Below are positions 1 to 6,893 of a stretch of DNA of 12,467 nucleotides, piece by piece; positions within the stretch are counted from its first letter, which is position 1, and each line of letters begins with the position of its first letter. The stretch spans positions 1 through 12,467 of the forward strand of contig JAUVTM010000037.1 of the NCBI GenBank assembly GCA_030601545.1, written 5' to 3'. Source of the DNA: Syntrophobacterales bacterium (GTDB taxonomy: Bacteria; Desulfobacterota; Syntrophobacteria; BM002). Position numbers and translations under genes: made by a program. The notes under the pieces were generated by a model. The model was not told the DNA's origin. It worked only from the letters and a program-made list of their open reading frames with translations, and made no database searches.

Positions 1-6
1 GAAGCT

Positions 7-71
7 AAGTGGGAAGTGCTTGAGGGACAGGAATAAGCCTGCTTATTCTGTCATCCAAGTACTTCCCACTT
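7..71. repeat. Near-perfect 65-bp palindrome
   Basis: The left arm starting AAGTGGGAAGTGCTT (7-21) pairs with the right arm AAGTACTTCCCACTT (57-71). Pairing continues inward to GAATAAGC (31-38) against GCTTATTC (41-48), with one bulged G, one G-U pair in the outer arm, and a short mispaired patch around 23-25 and 53-55. The nominal loop is only 2 nt. This could be a REP or MITE-like unit or a strong RNA hairpin. There is no T tract, so it is not a standard terminator. Confidence 0.7.
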
Positions 72-74
72 GTA

Positions 75-112
75 CCGATGCGCAAGCATCGGGCTCCCCG
101 CCTCGCGGGAGC
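75..112. repeat. Two adjacent GC-rich hairpins
   Basis: CCGATGC (75-81) pairs with GCATCGG (86-92) around a GCAA tetraloop, which is GNRA type. Directly next to it, the 93-101 arm pairs with GCGGGAGC (105-112) with one bulged C and loop CTC. The short stable stems and GNRA loop would suit an RNA structure, but they are equally common in REP elements. Confidence 0.5.
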
Positions 113-220
113 TGATGAGCGATCCCAACACTTTTACCAGAGTTCTTTTCTCTGTGTTCTCTGTGGGCTCTAGTGAACCCTGAGCAGAGGCGAAGGGTGA
201 GCAGGCGAGAGATCGCCGAT

Positions 221-250
221 AAAAAAAGCCCTGGGAGACCCGGGGCTTTT
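221..250 (-). terminator. Rho-independent terminator for the qrc operon
   Basis: AAAAGCCCTGGG (224-235) pairs with CCCGGGGCTTTT (239-250) around the loop AGA, with one G-U pair. Read on the minus strand, the stem is followed by seven Ts (complement of A221-227), the classic intrinsic terminator form. It lies about 224 bp past the qrcD stop, so the qrc mRNA would carry a long structured 3' UTR. On the plus strand the tail is a weaker TTTTCATTTT, so it may work in both directions. Confidence 0.75.
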
Positions 251-272
251 CATTTTCTCCATTTCCTAGCCC

Positions 273-391
273 GGATTATTCATGAACCCCTGCTGGCTCC
301 ATGAACAATCCTCCCTTTGGGCTTCGACTGCGGCCTTTTCAGGCCTCCGCTCAGGGCTAGCCTTGAGCGGGTGCGGAAGCACCCTGTCGAA
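273..391. repeat. REP-like composite inverted repeats
   Basis: GGATTATTCATG (273-284) is inverted at 300-311 with one mismatch. A larger palindromic unit follows, bounded by TTCGAC (323-328) and GTCGAA (386-391). It contains nested stems GGCCT/AGGCC (332-345), CGCTCAGGG/CCTTGAGCG around 348-369, and GGGTGC-GGAA-GCACCC (369-384, GNRA loop). Nested stems in a noncoding gap are typical of REP/BIME elements. Confidence 0.5.
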
Positions 392-457
392 ACCCGCAAC
401 AAAGATTTTCAATTTGTTGCGGGTGCTTATTCACGAATTCTAAAGATTCGTGAATAA
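392..457. repeat. Two perfect 12-bp stem-loops after qrcD
   Basis: ACCCGCAACAAA (392-403) pairs perfectly with 413-424 (9-nt loop). TTATTCACGAAT (427-438) pairs perfectly with 446-457 (7-nt loop). The second ends 16 bp from the qrcD stop. Neither has a U tract on the minus strand, so they are more likely 3'-end mRNA-stabilising stems or repeat units than terminators. Confidence 0.55.
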
Positions 458-473
458 TGCAGGCTAGAGAAGA

Positions 474-1706
474 CTAATCTATGGGATTGAGCTCTCTCTC
501 CCTTGGAAACATGGGCAGATAGCGATAGGAAAGCGAGACCAGGAGCGCCCCGTATGCCAGCATACCCACAGTTGGCGCCCATTCCTGCCAGGTGGGAACA
601 TAGATTTGCAGCTTTTCGAAGGGCAATACCGGCAACGCCAGGTTCTGTACGGTAAAGACGAAGCGGTTGATGACAACACCGGTGCAGTTCAGAACGCAAG
701 CAACGATCAGCAAGACATCATCCTCCCTGGCTTTCGGGATGAGCAGAATGATGGCCGGGAGAACACCGCACAGACCCAGTTCAGCAACAAGGAGCCATAA
801 GCCGTACGGCCCCTGGAAAAACTCGGCGAAACTCATTCCCATTTTCGGTGCCGTGTGAGTTGCCCACCACCAAGTATCCAGGAACTTAAAAATGAGGTAA
901 AAAGTAAGCAGGTACCCGCTAACCTTGGCCAGCAGCGATATGGCCTCACGCCGCACCAGTTGTTTACGCGATGCACCCTGCACCATCTTGCATACGAGAA
1001 TGGTCAAGGCCGGGCCAGAAGCTATCGCTGAGGCTATAAAAAGAAAGAAGGTCCAGGGCCAGATGAAGAATCCCGCGCGGAAGGCAAAAGGCCGTGCAAA
1101 CATCACCCCGTAGAGACCACCTAGAGACCCTTGGTGGAAAAAACTCAAAAAGGTTCCGGTGGCCGCAAACACAACCATTATCTCGTGCAGATTGTGGCTG
1201 AAATAGCGGAACTCCGGCACCTTCTCCAACTGTCGGTTTTCGAGAATTAAAGGTATATATTCTACGGTTAGCACAATGGTGTAGCAGGTGATACAGAAAA
1301 TCACTTCTGTGAGCATGGAGTGCACATTGGCATGCCAGAAAGAAAACCAGCCCCGGATTGGTTGTCCGATCTCCAGTAGCAGCACAACCTGGGCGCCAGT
1401 GTAGCAGATGAAACCAACCACCACGGCCAGGTTGATGACATCTTTGAGCTCCTTTTTGCCGATTATGTACGTGAGAAAACCGGTGAAAAAGGCACCTGCT
1501 CCTAAGGCGATGATTGCCAGGTCTGCGGTGATATACAAGCCAAAGCCGAAAGAGTCGTCAAGGCCGGTCTGGTTGAGTCCCTTCCACAAGACCAGGAACC
1601 CTCCCAATACTCCCCAGCCGAGGACTCCTAAGATCGCCAGCAACCAGAGGCAGAAACTACGAAACGAACACCGCTTTACCCCTTCAGGGATGAGTGCTGA
1701 ATCCAT
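474..1706 (-). CDS. qrcD: Menaquinone reductase integral membrane subunit QrcD
   Basis: NrfD/PsrC-type membrane subunit that would carry the menaquinone site of the Qrc complex and anchor it in the cytoplasmic membrane. The 410-aa product has about ten hydrophobic segments, near residues 18-44, 53-83, 92-114, 130-155, 171-200, 212-242, 255-278, 301-325, 330-353 and 376-397. NrfD-type signatures include an E/G/R-rich stretch, LEIGQPIRGW (111-120), followed by NVHSMLTEV (127-135). It is the last gene of the qrcABCD order, 32 bp after qrcC, with AGAGGA six bases before the ATG. Membership in the NrfD superfamily is seen directly. The specific name rests on the cytochrome / MopB / Fe-S / NrfD gene order. 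An Act or polysulfide-reductase-type complex is the main alternative but fits less well. Confidence 0.9.
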   Translation of the reverse strand: MDSALIPEGVKRCSFRSFCLWLLAILGVLGWGVLGGFLVLWKGLNQTGLDDSFGFGLYITADLAIIALGAGAFFTGFLTYIIGKKELKDVINLAVVVGFICYTGAQVVLLLEIGQPIRGWFSFWHANVHSMLTEVIFCITCYTIVLTVEYIPLILENRQLEKVPEFRYFSHNLHEIMVVFAATGTFLSFFHQGSLGGLYGVMFARPFAFRAGFFIWPWTFFLFIASAIASGPALTILVCKMVQGASRKQLVRREAISLLAKVSGYLLTFYLIFKFLDTWWWATHTAPKMGMSFAEFFQGPYGLWLLVAELGLCGVLPAIILLIPKAREDDVLLIVACVLNCTGVVINRFVFTVQNLALPVLPFEKLQIYVPTWQEWAPTVGMLAYGALLVSLSYRYLPMFPRERELNPID

Positions 1707-1738
1707 GGTTATCCTCTTTTCTCCATGGTGATATTAAC

Positions 1739-2488
1739 CTAAAGTACGTTGTCTGCCAGCTTGCGAATCCAGTCCTGACTACTCAGGTAGTAGACCTTGG
1801 GTTCGGTACCAAGTTTTTCCAGGAGTCGGAAGGCATGACGGCTCTTGGCAAGTTTTGCCACTTCGCTGTGGGAGTCCAACAGGTTGCCAAAAATCATCGC
1901 TTTGGCAGGACAGGATTCCACGCATGCTGGCACGTATTCGCCCTCTTCCAGTTCACGGCGCCCCTCTACATAGGCCCGGTCTTTAGCCAGCTGCAAGCGG
2001 TGGACGCACATGGTGCATTTTTCCACCACCCCCCGCATCCTTGTTGAGACAGACGGGGTGAGCATCTCTTCCATGGGCTTGGGCCACTTTGGATCCCACC
2101 AATTAAAATAGCGGGCATGGTATGAACAAGCGGAAATGCAGTACCGGCAGCCAATGCACCGTACCGGAATGTGGTTCACCAGGCCGGTCTCTTCGTCTCG
2201 GTGCGTGGCATTTACCGGACAGACGAAGGTACATGGCGGGAAAGGGGATGAGTCGCAGTGGAGACACAGTCGGGGCAAATAGGCCTGGCGATGTTCCGGA
2301 TAGGGCTTGCCATTGTCGAGTTGGTATATCTCCATCCAGGTAATTGAGCGCCGTTTGTTGGTCTCATCTTCTCTGAAAGGGACACTGTTCTCCTGCTGGC
2401 AGGCCACGGAACAGGCCATACATCCTGTGCACTTGTCCAGGTCGATGACCATGCCGTAGCGAACTTTGCTTGATTTATTCCCACTCAT
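1739..2488 (-). CDS. qrcC: Menaquinone reductase iron-sulfur subunit QrcC
   Basis: Ferredoxin-like electron-transfer subunit, 249 aa, expected to wire the cytochrome and MopB-like subunits to QrcD. There are four cysteine groups: C20/23/26/30, C75/78/86/90, C111/114/117/121 and C158/161/189/193. These 16 Cys are the DmsB/PsrB/NrfC pattern and could hold four cubane clusters. The characterised Desulfovibrio complex is reported to contain a [3Fe-4S] cluster, so cluster type cannot be read from cysteine count alone. There is no signal peptide. In this family the subunit is thought to cross the membrane with its Tat-targeted partner, here QrcB. It starts 8 bp after the qrcB stop with an AGGTAGGA ribosome site close to the ATG, so translation is probably coupled. 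Confidence 0.92.
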   Translation of the reverse strand: MSGNKSSKVRYGMVIDLDKCTGCMACSVACQQENSVPFREDETNKRRSITWMEIYQLDNGKPYPEHRQAYLPRLCLHCDSSPFPPCTFVCPVNATHRDEETGLVNHIPVRCIGCRYCISACSYHARYFNWWDPKWPKPMEEMLTPSVSTRMRGVVEKCTMCVHRLQLAKDRAYVEGRRELEEGEYVPACVESCPAKAMIFGNLLDSHSEVAKLAKSRHAFRLLEKLGTEPKVYYLSSQDWIRKLADNVL

Positions 2489-2496
2489 TTCCTACC

Positions 2497-4869
2497 TCAT
2501 ACTTTTGAGATTTTCACCCGAGTTCCCCACCAGATGGCAAGGCCGGTGACCGGCTCCTGCTGGGCCACCAGAATCTCATTGGCGTTGACTCCTTTGCCCT
2601 TGATGTAGGAATCGAAAGCAGTGTGTCCCAGGCCAGTGGGGATAAAAACCACATCGGGCCGCGCCGCTCCAGTCAGGTGGACACGGACTTTGAGCGTACC
2701 CCGCTCGGTCTGAAGTGCAACCCGATCGCCCTCCTTAAGGCCCATGTCGGCAGCGGTCTTAGGGTTGACCTCGACAAAAGAGTCGTTCCCTTTGAGTTGG
2801 AAGTCAAAGAGCGTCTTGGTCATAAATGGCGGATTTGCCACCGGACCGTTGGTGATGGCCATCGTCTCGTAGGGCATGAGAAGTAATGGATAATCACGCG
2901 GATCGCCAGCCGGCTCTACCGGTTTGAAATGCGGTAGGTAGGTGAGATCATTCCCCCTAATGCCAACCTGCCGCATTTTCTGGCTATAGAACTCGAATTT
3001 GCGCGAAGGGGTTGTAAAGGCCGACTCCCACGAGGGCATGGCCTCAGAGGTATCGAACCAGCAGGCGTGTTCGATAAGCTTCTCCCACAGGTCGTCAAAG
3101 GAATCATAGTTGGGGGCTAATTGTCGGCCCTGGCCGCCTTTCCACGGTTGCAGTCCTGGTTCATCCGCCACTTGACCCCGGCCAGCGTCAGCCAGTCCCT
3201 TCACCCGCTCCTTCAATGCTGTTTCATAATCGGACCAGGGAAAACTTGCCCCAACATTTCCGCCAAGGGATTTTGCCAATTGAATGAGCACATCACCTGG
3301 ATGTCTGGTCTCAAACCGCGGGCTCAAAATTGGTTGGCTCAAGCCGAAGACCGCGTATTGCAGCCCTGGCGGTATGGGTGCGTCTTCTAATCGCTCCAGG
3401 TAGGTCGGACCCGGAAGCACCAGATCGGCCAACTGGGTGGTGTCGTCCATAAACGAAGAGAAGGAGACCAAGGTACCAATCTTGTCCAGGGCCTCCAGGA
3501 AGGGCTGAACATCGGCAAGGTCATGGGCGGGATTGGCCTCGTACACCCAGAGCATTTCTGCCGGGTAGAGATTACCCTCGTTGACGTTCTTGACTAAGTT
3601 ATGGAAAAGCTGCGCAGGCAAGGGAAACTGGGGCCCATTGGACCCATCTAATCTGGGTTCATTTTCGCCTGCCAGACTCTTGGCATCCAGTACCACTTTG
3701 GGCCATGGAGCCAGGGGTACCCGCGGCATCCGGGTTACTCCACCCGGCTTGTGTAGGCTACCCACCAGTGCGTTGAGGCTTTGCACCGCAAGGAAATCGT
3801 ATATGCTACCCGGCATTCTCCCCTGTCCCCAGCCACTCAGGGCTACGGCCGGTTTGGTCCCCGCGAACTCCCTTGCCAGTCCAATGATCTTCTCTTTCTC
3901 CACTCCCGTGATCGCAGCCACCTTATCCGGCGTGTAGTTCCGGCGTAGCAGCCTTCTGAACTCATCGAAGCCGTGCGTATACTTGCTTACAAAGGTACGA
4001 TCATAGCGACCCTCACTCACGATTACCTGGGCAAGACCCAAAGCAAGCGCCGATTCTGTACCTGGAGCAACAGCCACCCATTCATCTGCCTTGGAAGCAC
4101 TCAGCGAGCCTCTGGTCTCCACCTGGACGATCTTGGTGCGATCTCGTTTGGGATTGCTCCGCCAGTCACCAAATGCCATCATCATGCGATTGGGAGAACC
4201 CCAGCCTTCGATGTAGCTGCTGCCAAAACTTATGACCATCTTGGCGTTTTCCAGGTCGTAGCCGAGAGCACCGCTGTTCCCCTGGCTAACAAACAACCCC
4301 AAAGATTCTGCGTCAGCCGCGGCCGGCATCACGTTGTAGTTCGGCGAGCCGTAAGCGTGGAGAAAACGAGCAAAGAGTTCGGGGACAGTGCCCTCGCGCT
4401 TACCGCTGACACAGACGAGGCCTCTGGCCTTTGGCCTCATGCCGCGCAGTTTGATGGCCAGGATCTCCAGGGCCTCATCCCAACTGATGGCTTTCATAGT
4501 CTCGAGATCGCCCCGCTTACCTGTTTGCTGCAGCGGCGTTTCAATCCGGCTGGGACCGTACAAGTACTGGAGTCCGGCAGCGCCCAGGGGACAAATCCCT
4601 CCCTGGTTAACTGGGTGGGTGGGGTTGCCATCAATGTTGACGGCGCGCTTTTCCTTAATGAGCCTAACCCTGACGCCGCAACCTCCGGAGCAAAGCTGAC
4701 AAACAGTATTCACCGTGGTGGCGCCACCCCTCTCCGGTGAAGGCCGCCAGAACCAATTCTGGCTCCAGATGGCGGTGTCATCCGCCATTTTCCACGGCAG
4801 CGGCGACAACAGTGTTCCGCCCACCCCTCCTGCTATCAGTTTAACGAAGGCTCTTCTGTCTAATTTCAT
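2497..4869 (-). CDS. qrcB: Menaquinone reductase molybdopterin-oxidoreductase-like subunit QrcB
   Basis: Large periplasmic subunit of Qrc, 790 aa, built on the DMSO-reductase/MopB fold. The N-terminus carries a Tat motif, DRRAFVK (4-10), followed by a short hydrophobic stretch. Cys57-x2-Cys60-x3-Cys64-x28-Cys93 is the usual N-terminal [4Fe-4S] site. The MopB core follows, with GSPN (174-177) and the ISFGSSYIEGW segment (213-223). The C-terminal molydopterin-dinucleotide-binding-like domain includes NPKTAADMGLKEGDRV. Near residues 175-190, where catalytic relatives place Cys, Sec, Ser or Asp as Mo ligand, the sequence is NYNVMPAAADAES with no obvious ligand. This agrees with the characterised Qrc, which lacks molybdenum. 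It is therefore likely a structural or electron-transfer subunit, not an enzyme on its own. It starts 38 bp after qrcA, with GGAAGGA upstream. Confidence 0.9.
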   Translation of the reverse strand: MKLDRRAFVKLIAGGVGGTLLSPLPWKMADDTAIWSQNWFWRPSPERGGATTVNTVCQLCSGGCGVRVRLIKEKRAVNIDGNPTHPVNQGGICPLGAAGLQYLYGPSRIETPLQQTGKRGDLETMKAISWDEALEILAIKLRGMRPKARGLVCVSGKREGTVPELFARFLHAYGSPNYNVMPAAADAESLGLFVSQGNSGALGYDLENAKMVISFGSSYIEGWGSPNRMMMAFGDWRSNPKRDRTKIVQVETRGSLSASKADEWVAVAPGTESALALGLAQVIVSEGRYDRTFVSKYTHGFDEFRRLLRRNYTPDKVAAITGVEKEKIIGLAREFAGTKPAVALSGWGQGRMPGSIYDFLAVQSLNALVGSLHKPGGVTRMPRVPLAPWPKVVLDAKSLAGENEPRLDGSNGPQFPLPAQLFHNLVKNVNEGNLYPAEMLWVYEANPAHDLADVQPFLEALDKIGTLVSFSSFMDDTTQLADLVLPGPTYLERLEDAPIPPGLQYAVFGLSQPILSPRFETRHPGDVLIQLAKSLGGNVGASFPWSDYETALKERVKGLADAGRGQVADEPGLQPWKGGQGRQLAPNYDSFDDLWEKLIEHACWFDTSEAMPSWESAFTTPSRKFEFYSQKMRQVGIRGNDLTYLPHFKPVEPAGDPRDYPLLLMPYETMAITNGPVANPPFMTKTLFDFQLKGNDSFVEVNPKTAADMGLKEGDRVALQTERGTLKVRVHLTGAARPDVVFIPTGLGHTAFDSYIKGKGVNANEILVAQQEPVTGLAIWWGTRVKISKV

Positions 4870-4907
4870 AAGATCCTTCCCCTTATAATGACTAGCCTCG
4901 TCTGCTC

Positions 4908-5474
4908 TTACTTATGACAGACGTCACAGGCGTTAGACACATGCTCCCGGGCATGACAATCTTCACACACGTACATCTTCATGATTTCATTGGGGTAGCC
5001 AGTGAGACGGTTAATCTTGACCGGAGGAGTCTCGGTCTCTTTCTCTACGTCCCGATGGCAGTCTGTGCATTCCATCTCTGCCATCTTCACATGAGCACCA
5101 TGCGAGAAGAAGACATTGTCAGGTTGCCTGGAATAGGAAATCCAGGGAATCTCTTTCTCCGGCTCGACATATTCTGACACCAGCATTGCCTCGCTTTCGG
5201 TTTCTCCTTGAGCTTCTTCATGGCACTCAACGCAAGTAGCCAATTGGGGCTTGCCGGCATAAGTTCCATCGTCTCGAAAATAGTGACAATCCTCGCAACT
5301 CATGCCCGCCTCTTCCTGGTGGATAGCGTGGTTGTAATTGATGGGCTGGTATTGGGTAGAAAAAAGAAGTTGTGGGAATACAACCCAACCAACAAACAGT
5401 GCACCAGCAAAGCCTACTACAAAGAGAAGCCAGCCTAGTAGACCCGAATTCTGTTGCTTGTTTTCTCCGGTCAT
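4908..5474 (-). CDS. qrcA: Menaquinone reductase multiheme cytochrome c subunit QrcA
   Basis: First gene of the qrc operon, 188 aa. An uncleaved-looking N-terminal hydrophobic helix (about residues 11-38) would anchor it in the membrane with the hemes in the periplasm, where it would accept electrons from type I cytochrome c3. Five CXXCH motifs start at Cys60, 81, 136, 170 and 183. Besides the five proximal His there are exactly five others (49, 52, 125, 128, 178), enough for bis-His ligation of every heme. The characterised Desulfovibrio QrcA is described as hexaheme, so this copy appears to lack one site. The last motif ends one residue before the C-terminus. The start is supported by CGAGG six bases before the ATG. 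It is divergent from the LysR gene across 453 bp. Confidence 0.9.
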   Translation of the reverse strand: MTGENKQQNSGLLGWLLFVVGFAGALFVGWVVFPQLLFSTQYQPINYNHAIHQEEAGMSCEDCHYFRDDGTYAGKPQLATCVECHEEAQGETESEAMLVSEYVEPEKEIPWISYSRQPDNVFFSHGAHVKMAEMECTDCHRDVEKETETPPVKINRLTGYPNEIMKMYVCEDCHAREHVSNACDVCHK

Positions 5475-5550
5475 GGAACGCCTCGGTATTTTGGAGTGTT
5501 GGTTTAAAGAATAAAAAGGTGAGACACTATGGCGAGATCACACTTCCCGA

Positions 5551-5567
5551 CCTGCATCTTTCGCAGG
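5551..5567 (-). other. Stem-loop in the predicted qrc 5' leader
   Basis: CCTGC (5551-5555) pairs with GCAGG (5563-5567) over a 7-nt loop. It lies between the candidate qrc promoter and the qrcA start, so it would be transcribed. It is small and matches no riboswitch consensus I recognise. Confidence 0.3.
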
Positions 5568-5625
5568 GGGGACGGAGCCGGGATCGCGCCAAATTAAGCT
5601 TTTTTTCACAAGATATATTCGTACT

Positions 5626-5654
5626 TTTCTACCGACTTCCTCCCTCTTTGTCAA
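5626..5654 (-). promoter_or_regulatory. Candidate sigma70-type promoter for qrcABCD
   Basis: On the minus strand, a perfect TTGACA (complement of 5649-5654) is followed after 17 bp by TAGAAA (complement of 5626-5631), four of six matches to TATAAT. Transcription would start near 5619, leaving a leader of about 145 nt before qrcA. This comes from sequence matching only. Confidence 0.5.
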
Positions 5655-5703
5655 GTGAAAAGGTTTACAAATCCCCATCTGACGCCATTATTAAGTACCT
5701 ACC

Positions 5704-5733
5704 TTGACACCGGGGAAAGGAGTTCCGTATGCT
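5704..5733 (+). promoter_or_regulatory. Candidate sigma70-type promoter for the LysR gene
   Basis: A perfect TTGACA (5704-5709) is followed by an 18-bp spacer and TATGCT (5728-5733), four of six matches. The start would be near 5740, giving a leader of about 188 nt. A TATAAA at 5884-5889 is closer to the gene but has no good -35 element. Confidence 0.45.
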
Positions 5734-5899
5734 GGAGTGAACTGTGCTATCGTTGAAGGACTTTTTACCGTTGGGTAGGTCTCCGTGGAGCAGGCGTCAG
5801 TGCCCGCTAAAACGATTTCCTTCCGATGCTGAATTCTGGCTTCTTTGCCTTACGCCTTGGGCCTTGGGCCAGACTGCTTATTTTATAAACTCTAATGTT

Positions 5900-5914
5900 C
5901 GTGGATTAACCACG
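5900..5914. promoter_or_regulatory. Short inverted repeat upstream of the LysR gene
   Basis: CGTGG-ATTAA-CCACG ends 13 bp before the ATG and overlaps the approach to the ribosome site AAGGA (5916-5920). It could be an autoregulatory operator or a translation-modulating hairpin. It does not fit the LysR T-N11-A consensus cleanly, so the role is uncertain. Confidence 0.3.
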
Positions 5915-5927
5915 CAAGGATTATGTT

Positions 5928-6830
5928 ATGGACCTGCATCGACTAGAGGTCTTCTGCAAAGTATACGAGTTGAAAAGCTTCTCCCGAGCGGGAAAGGCAT
6001 GCCTCCTTTCCCAGCCCACTGTCAGCGAGCACGTTCGCCATTTGGAGACTCATCTGGACCTGCGGCTCTTCGACCGCCTTGGCCGGGAGGTGGTGGCCAC
6101 CCGCGCAGGTGAGATTCTCTATAATTACGCTCGCCGTATGCTCAATCTCAGACGAGAGGCAAGCCGGACTCTTGAACGTTACCGGGGAAAAATGTCTGGT
6201 GATCTGGAGCTAGGCGGTAGCACCATACCCGGCCAGTACATCCTTCCCGCCCTCATCGGCCGCTTCAAGGAAAACTTCGCCGATATTTTCATAAAGCTTG
6301 TCATTGCCGATACTATGGAAATAACCAACATGATCCTCGATGGTGGACTGGAGCTTGGAGTAGTCGGGGCGAAAATTAGGAACGACAAACTACAGTTCGA
6401 CCAGTTGTTTGACGATGAACTCGTGCTGGCGGTGTCACCTGACCACCGTTGGGCGAAACGGTCCGCCATCAGGTTGGAGGAGCTTCCACAAGCCCCTTTC
6501 ATCATGCGCGAGCGAGGCTCGGGAACCAGAATGACGATGCTGGAGATCTTGGAGCAGGCAGGGTTCGACCCCCAAGAACTCAAGGTAGTGGCGGAGATGG
6601 GGAGCACCGATGCCATCCGCCAAGCCATAAAGGCCAAGGTGGGAGTCTCGATTCTGTCGCACCGTGCAATTGCTGACGAATTGCAATTCGAGCAACTATG
6701 CCACATCCCCGTTAAAGGGCTTTCTCTTACCCGCCATTTCTATCTGATCACTCACAAAAAGCGCTCCAGATCACCGCTGGGCCAGGCCTTTGTGGATTAC
6801 CTCATCGAGAATCGAGACAGCGGCACTTAG
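5928..6830 (+). CDS. LysR-family transcriptional regulator (selenium-metabolism-associated type)
   Basis: DNA-binding transcription factor of 300 aa, the normal LysR length. The N-terminal winged helix-turn-helix spans about residues 1-60, with SFSRAGKACLLSQPTVSEHV as its core and LFDRLGR after it. A linker helix follows (about 62-88), then a periplasmic-binding-like effector domain from about 92 (LELGGSTIPGQYILPALI) to 295. The opening MDLHRLEVFCKVYEL and the STIPGQYILP segment resemble the LysR family annotated as selenium-metabolism-associated. That is recalled family resemblance, not a search result, and no selenium gene is visible here. The start has AAGGA seven bases upstream. Divergent orientation next to qrcA makes qrc a plausible target, but this is inference. 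A hairpin AGCGGC/GCCGCT (6819-6835) spans the stop codon without a clear U tract. Confidence 0.85.
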   Translation: MDLHRLEVFCKVYELKSFSRAGKACLLSQPTVSEHVRHLETHLDLRLFDRLGREVVATRAGEILYNYARRMLNLRREASRTLERYRGKMSGDLELGGSTIPGQYILPALIGRFKENFADIFIKLVIADTMEITNMILDGGLELGVVGAKIRNDKLQFDQLFDDELVLAVSPDHRWAKRSAIRLEELPQAPFIMRERGSGTRMTMLEILEQAGFDPQELKVVAEMGSTDAIRQAIKAKVGVSILSHRAIADELQFEQLCHIPVKGLSLTRHFYLITHKKRSRSPLGQAFVDYLIENRDSGT

Positions 6831-6893
6831 CCGCTTGTCAGTTGTCCGTTGTCCGTGGCTGAATATTATTATTGAATTTTCCCACCTCTCTGG

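Larger units (their letters stand above)
1..473. other. Noncoding hairpin-rich region downstream of qrcD
   Basis: No credible coding sequence is visible here. The stretch contains about ten inverted repeats placed almost end to end: 7-71, 75-92 (GCAA loop), 93-112, 177-198, 204-217 (GAGA loop), the terminator at 221-250, 273-311, a composite at 323-391 with nested stems, 392-424 and 427-457. A 9-bp tandem duplication (TTCTCTGTG twice) lies at 148-165. The sequences resemble REP-type intergenic repeats rather than one known structured RNA. Apart from 221-250, which has a proper U tract for the minus strand, no function can be assigned. Confidence 0.75.
5475..5927. other. Divergent intergenic region between qrcA and the LysR gene
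   Basis: This 453-bp noncoding stretch holds a candidate promoter for each side, a small stem-loop in the qrc leader (5551-5567), an AT-rich patch with a run of seven Ts around 5599-5606, a GCCTTGGG tandem duplication at 5854-5870, and a short inverted repeat just before the LysR gene (5900-5914). No coding sequence is convincing. Overlapping open frames continue into the LysR gene out of frame. Confidence 0.7.

Noticed and set aside
1..460. CRISPR array
   Set aside because: The repeats are inverted hairpins of different sequence, not regularly spaced identical direct repeats, and there are no cas genes.
3973..4740. 255-aa open frame on the plus strand opposite qrcB
   Set aside because: It lies entirely antisense to a well-supported MopB-family gene and has no family features. 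Long antisense frames are expected in this GC-moderate coding sequence.
5590..5608. T-run as a plus-strand terminator in the divergent region
   Set aside because: The seven Ts are not preceded by a stable GC-rich stem, and no plus-strand gene ends there.
5475..5625. Riboswitch in the qrc leader
   Set aside because: Only one small stem is clear and the sequence does not match the Moco, c-di-GMP or cobalamin consensus features I know.
5744..6112. 122-aa open frame overlapping the LysR start
   Set aside because: Its second half is an out-of-frame reading of the LysR helix-turn-helix region and the first half has no domain.
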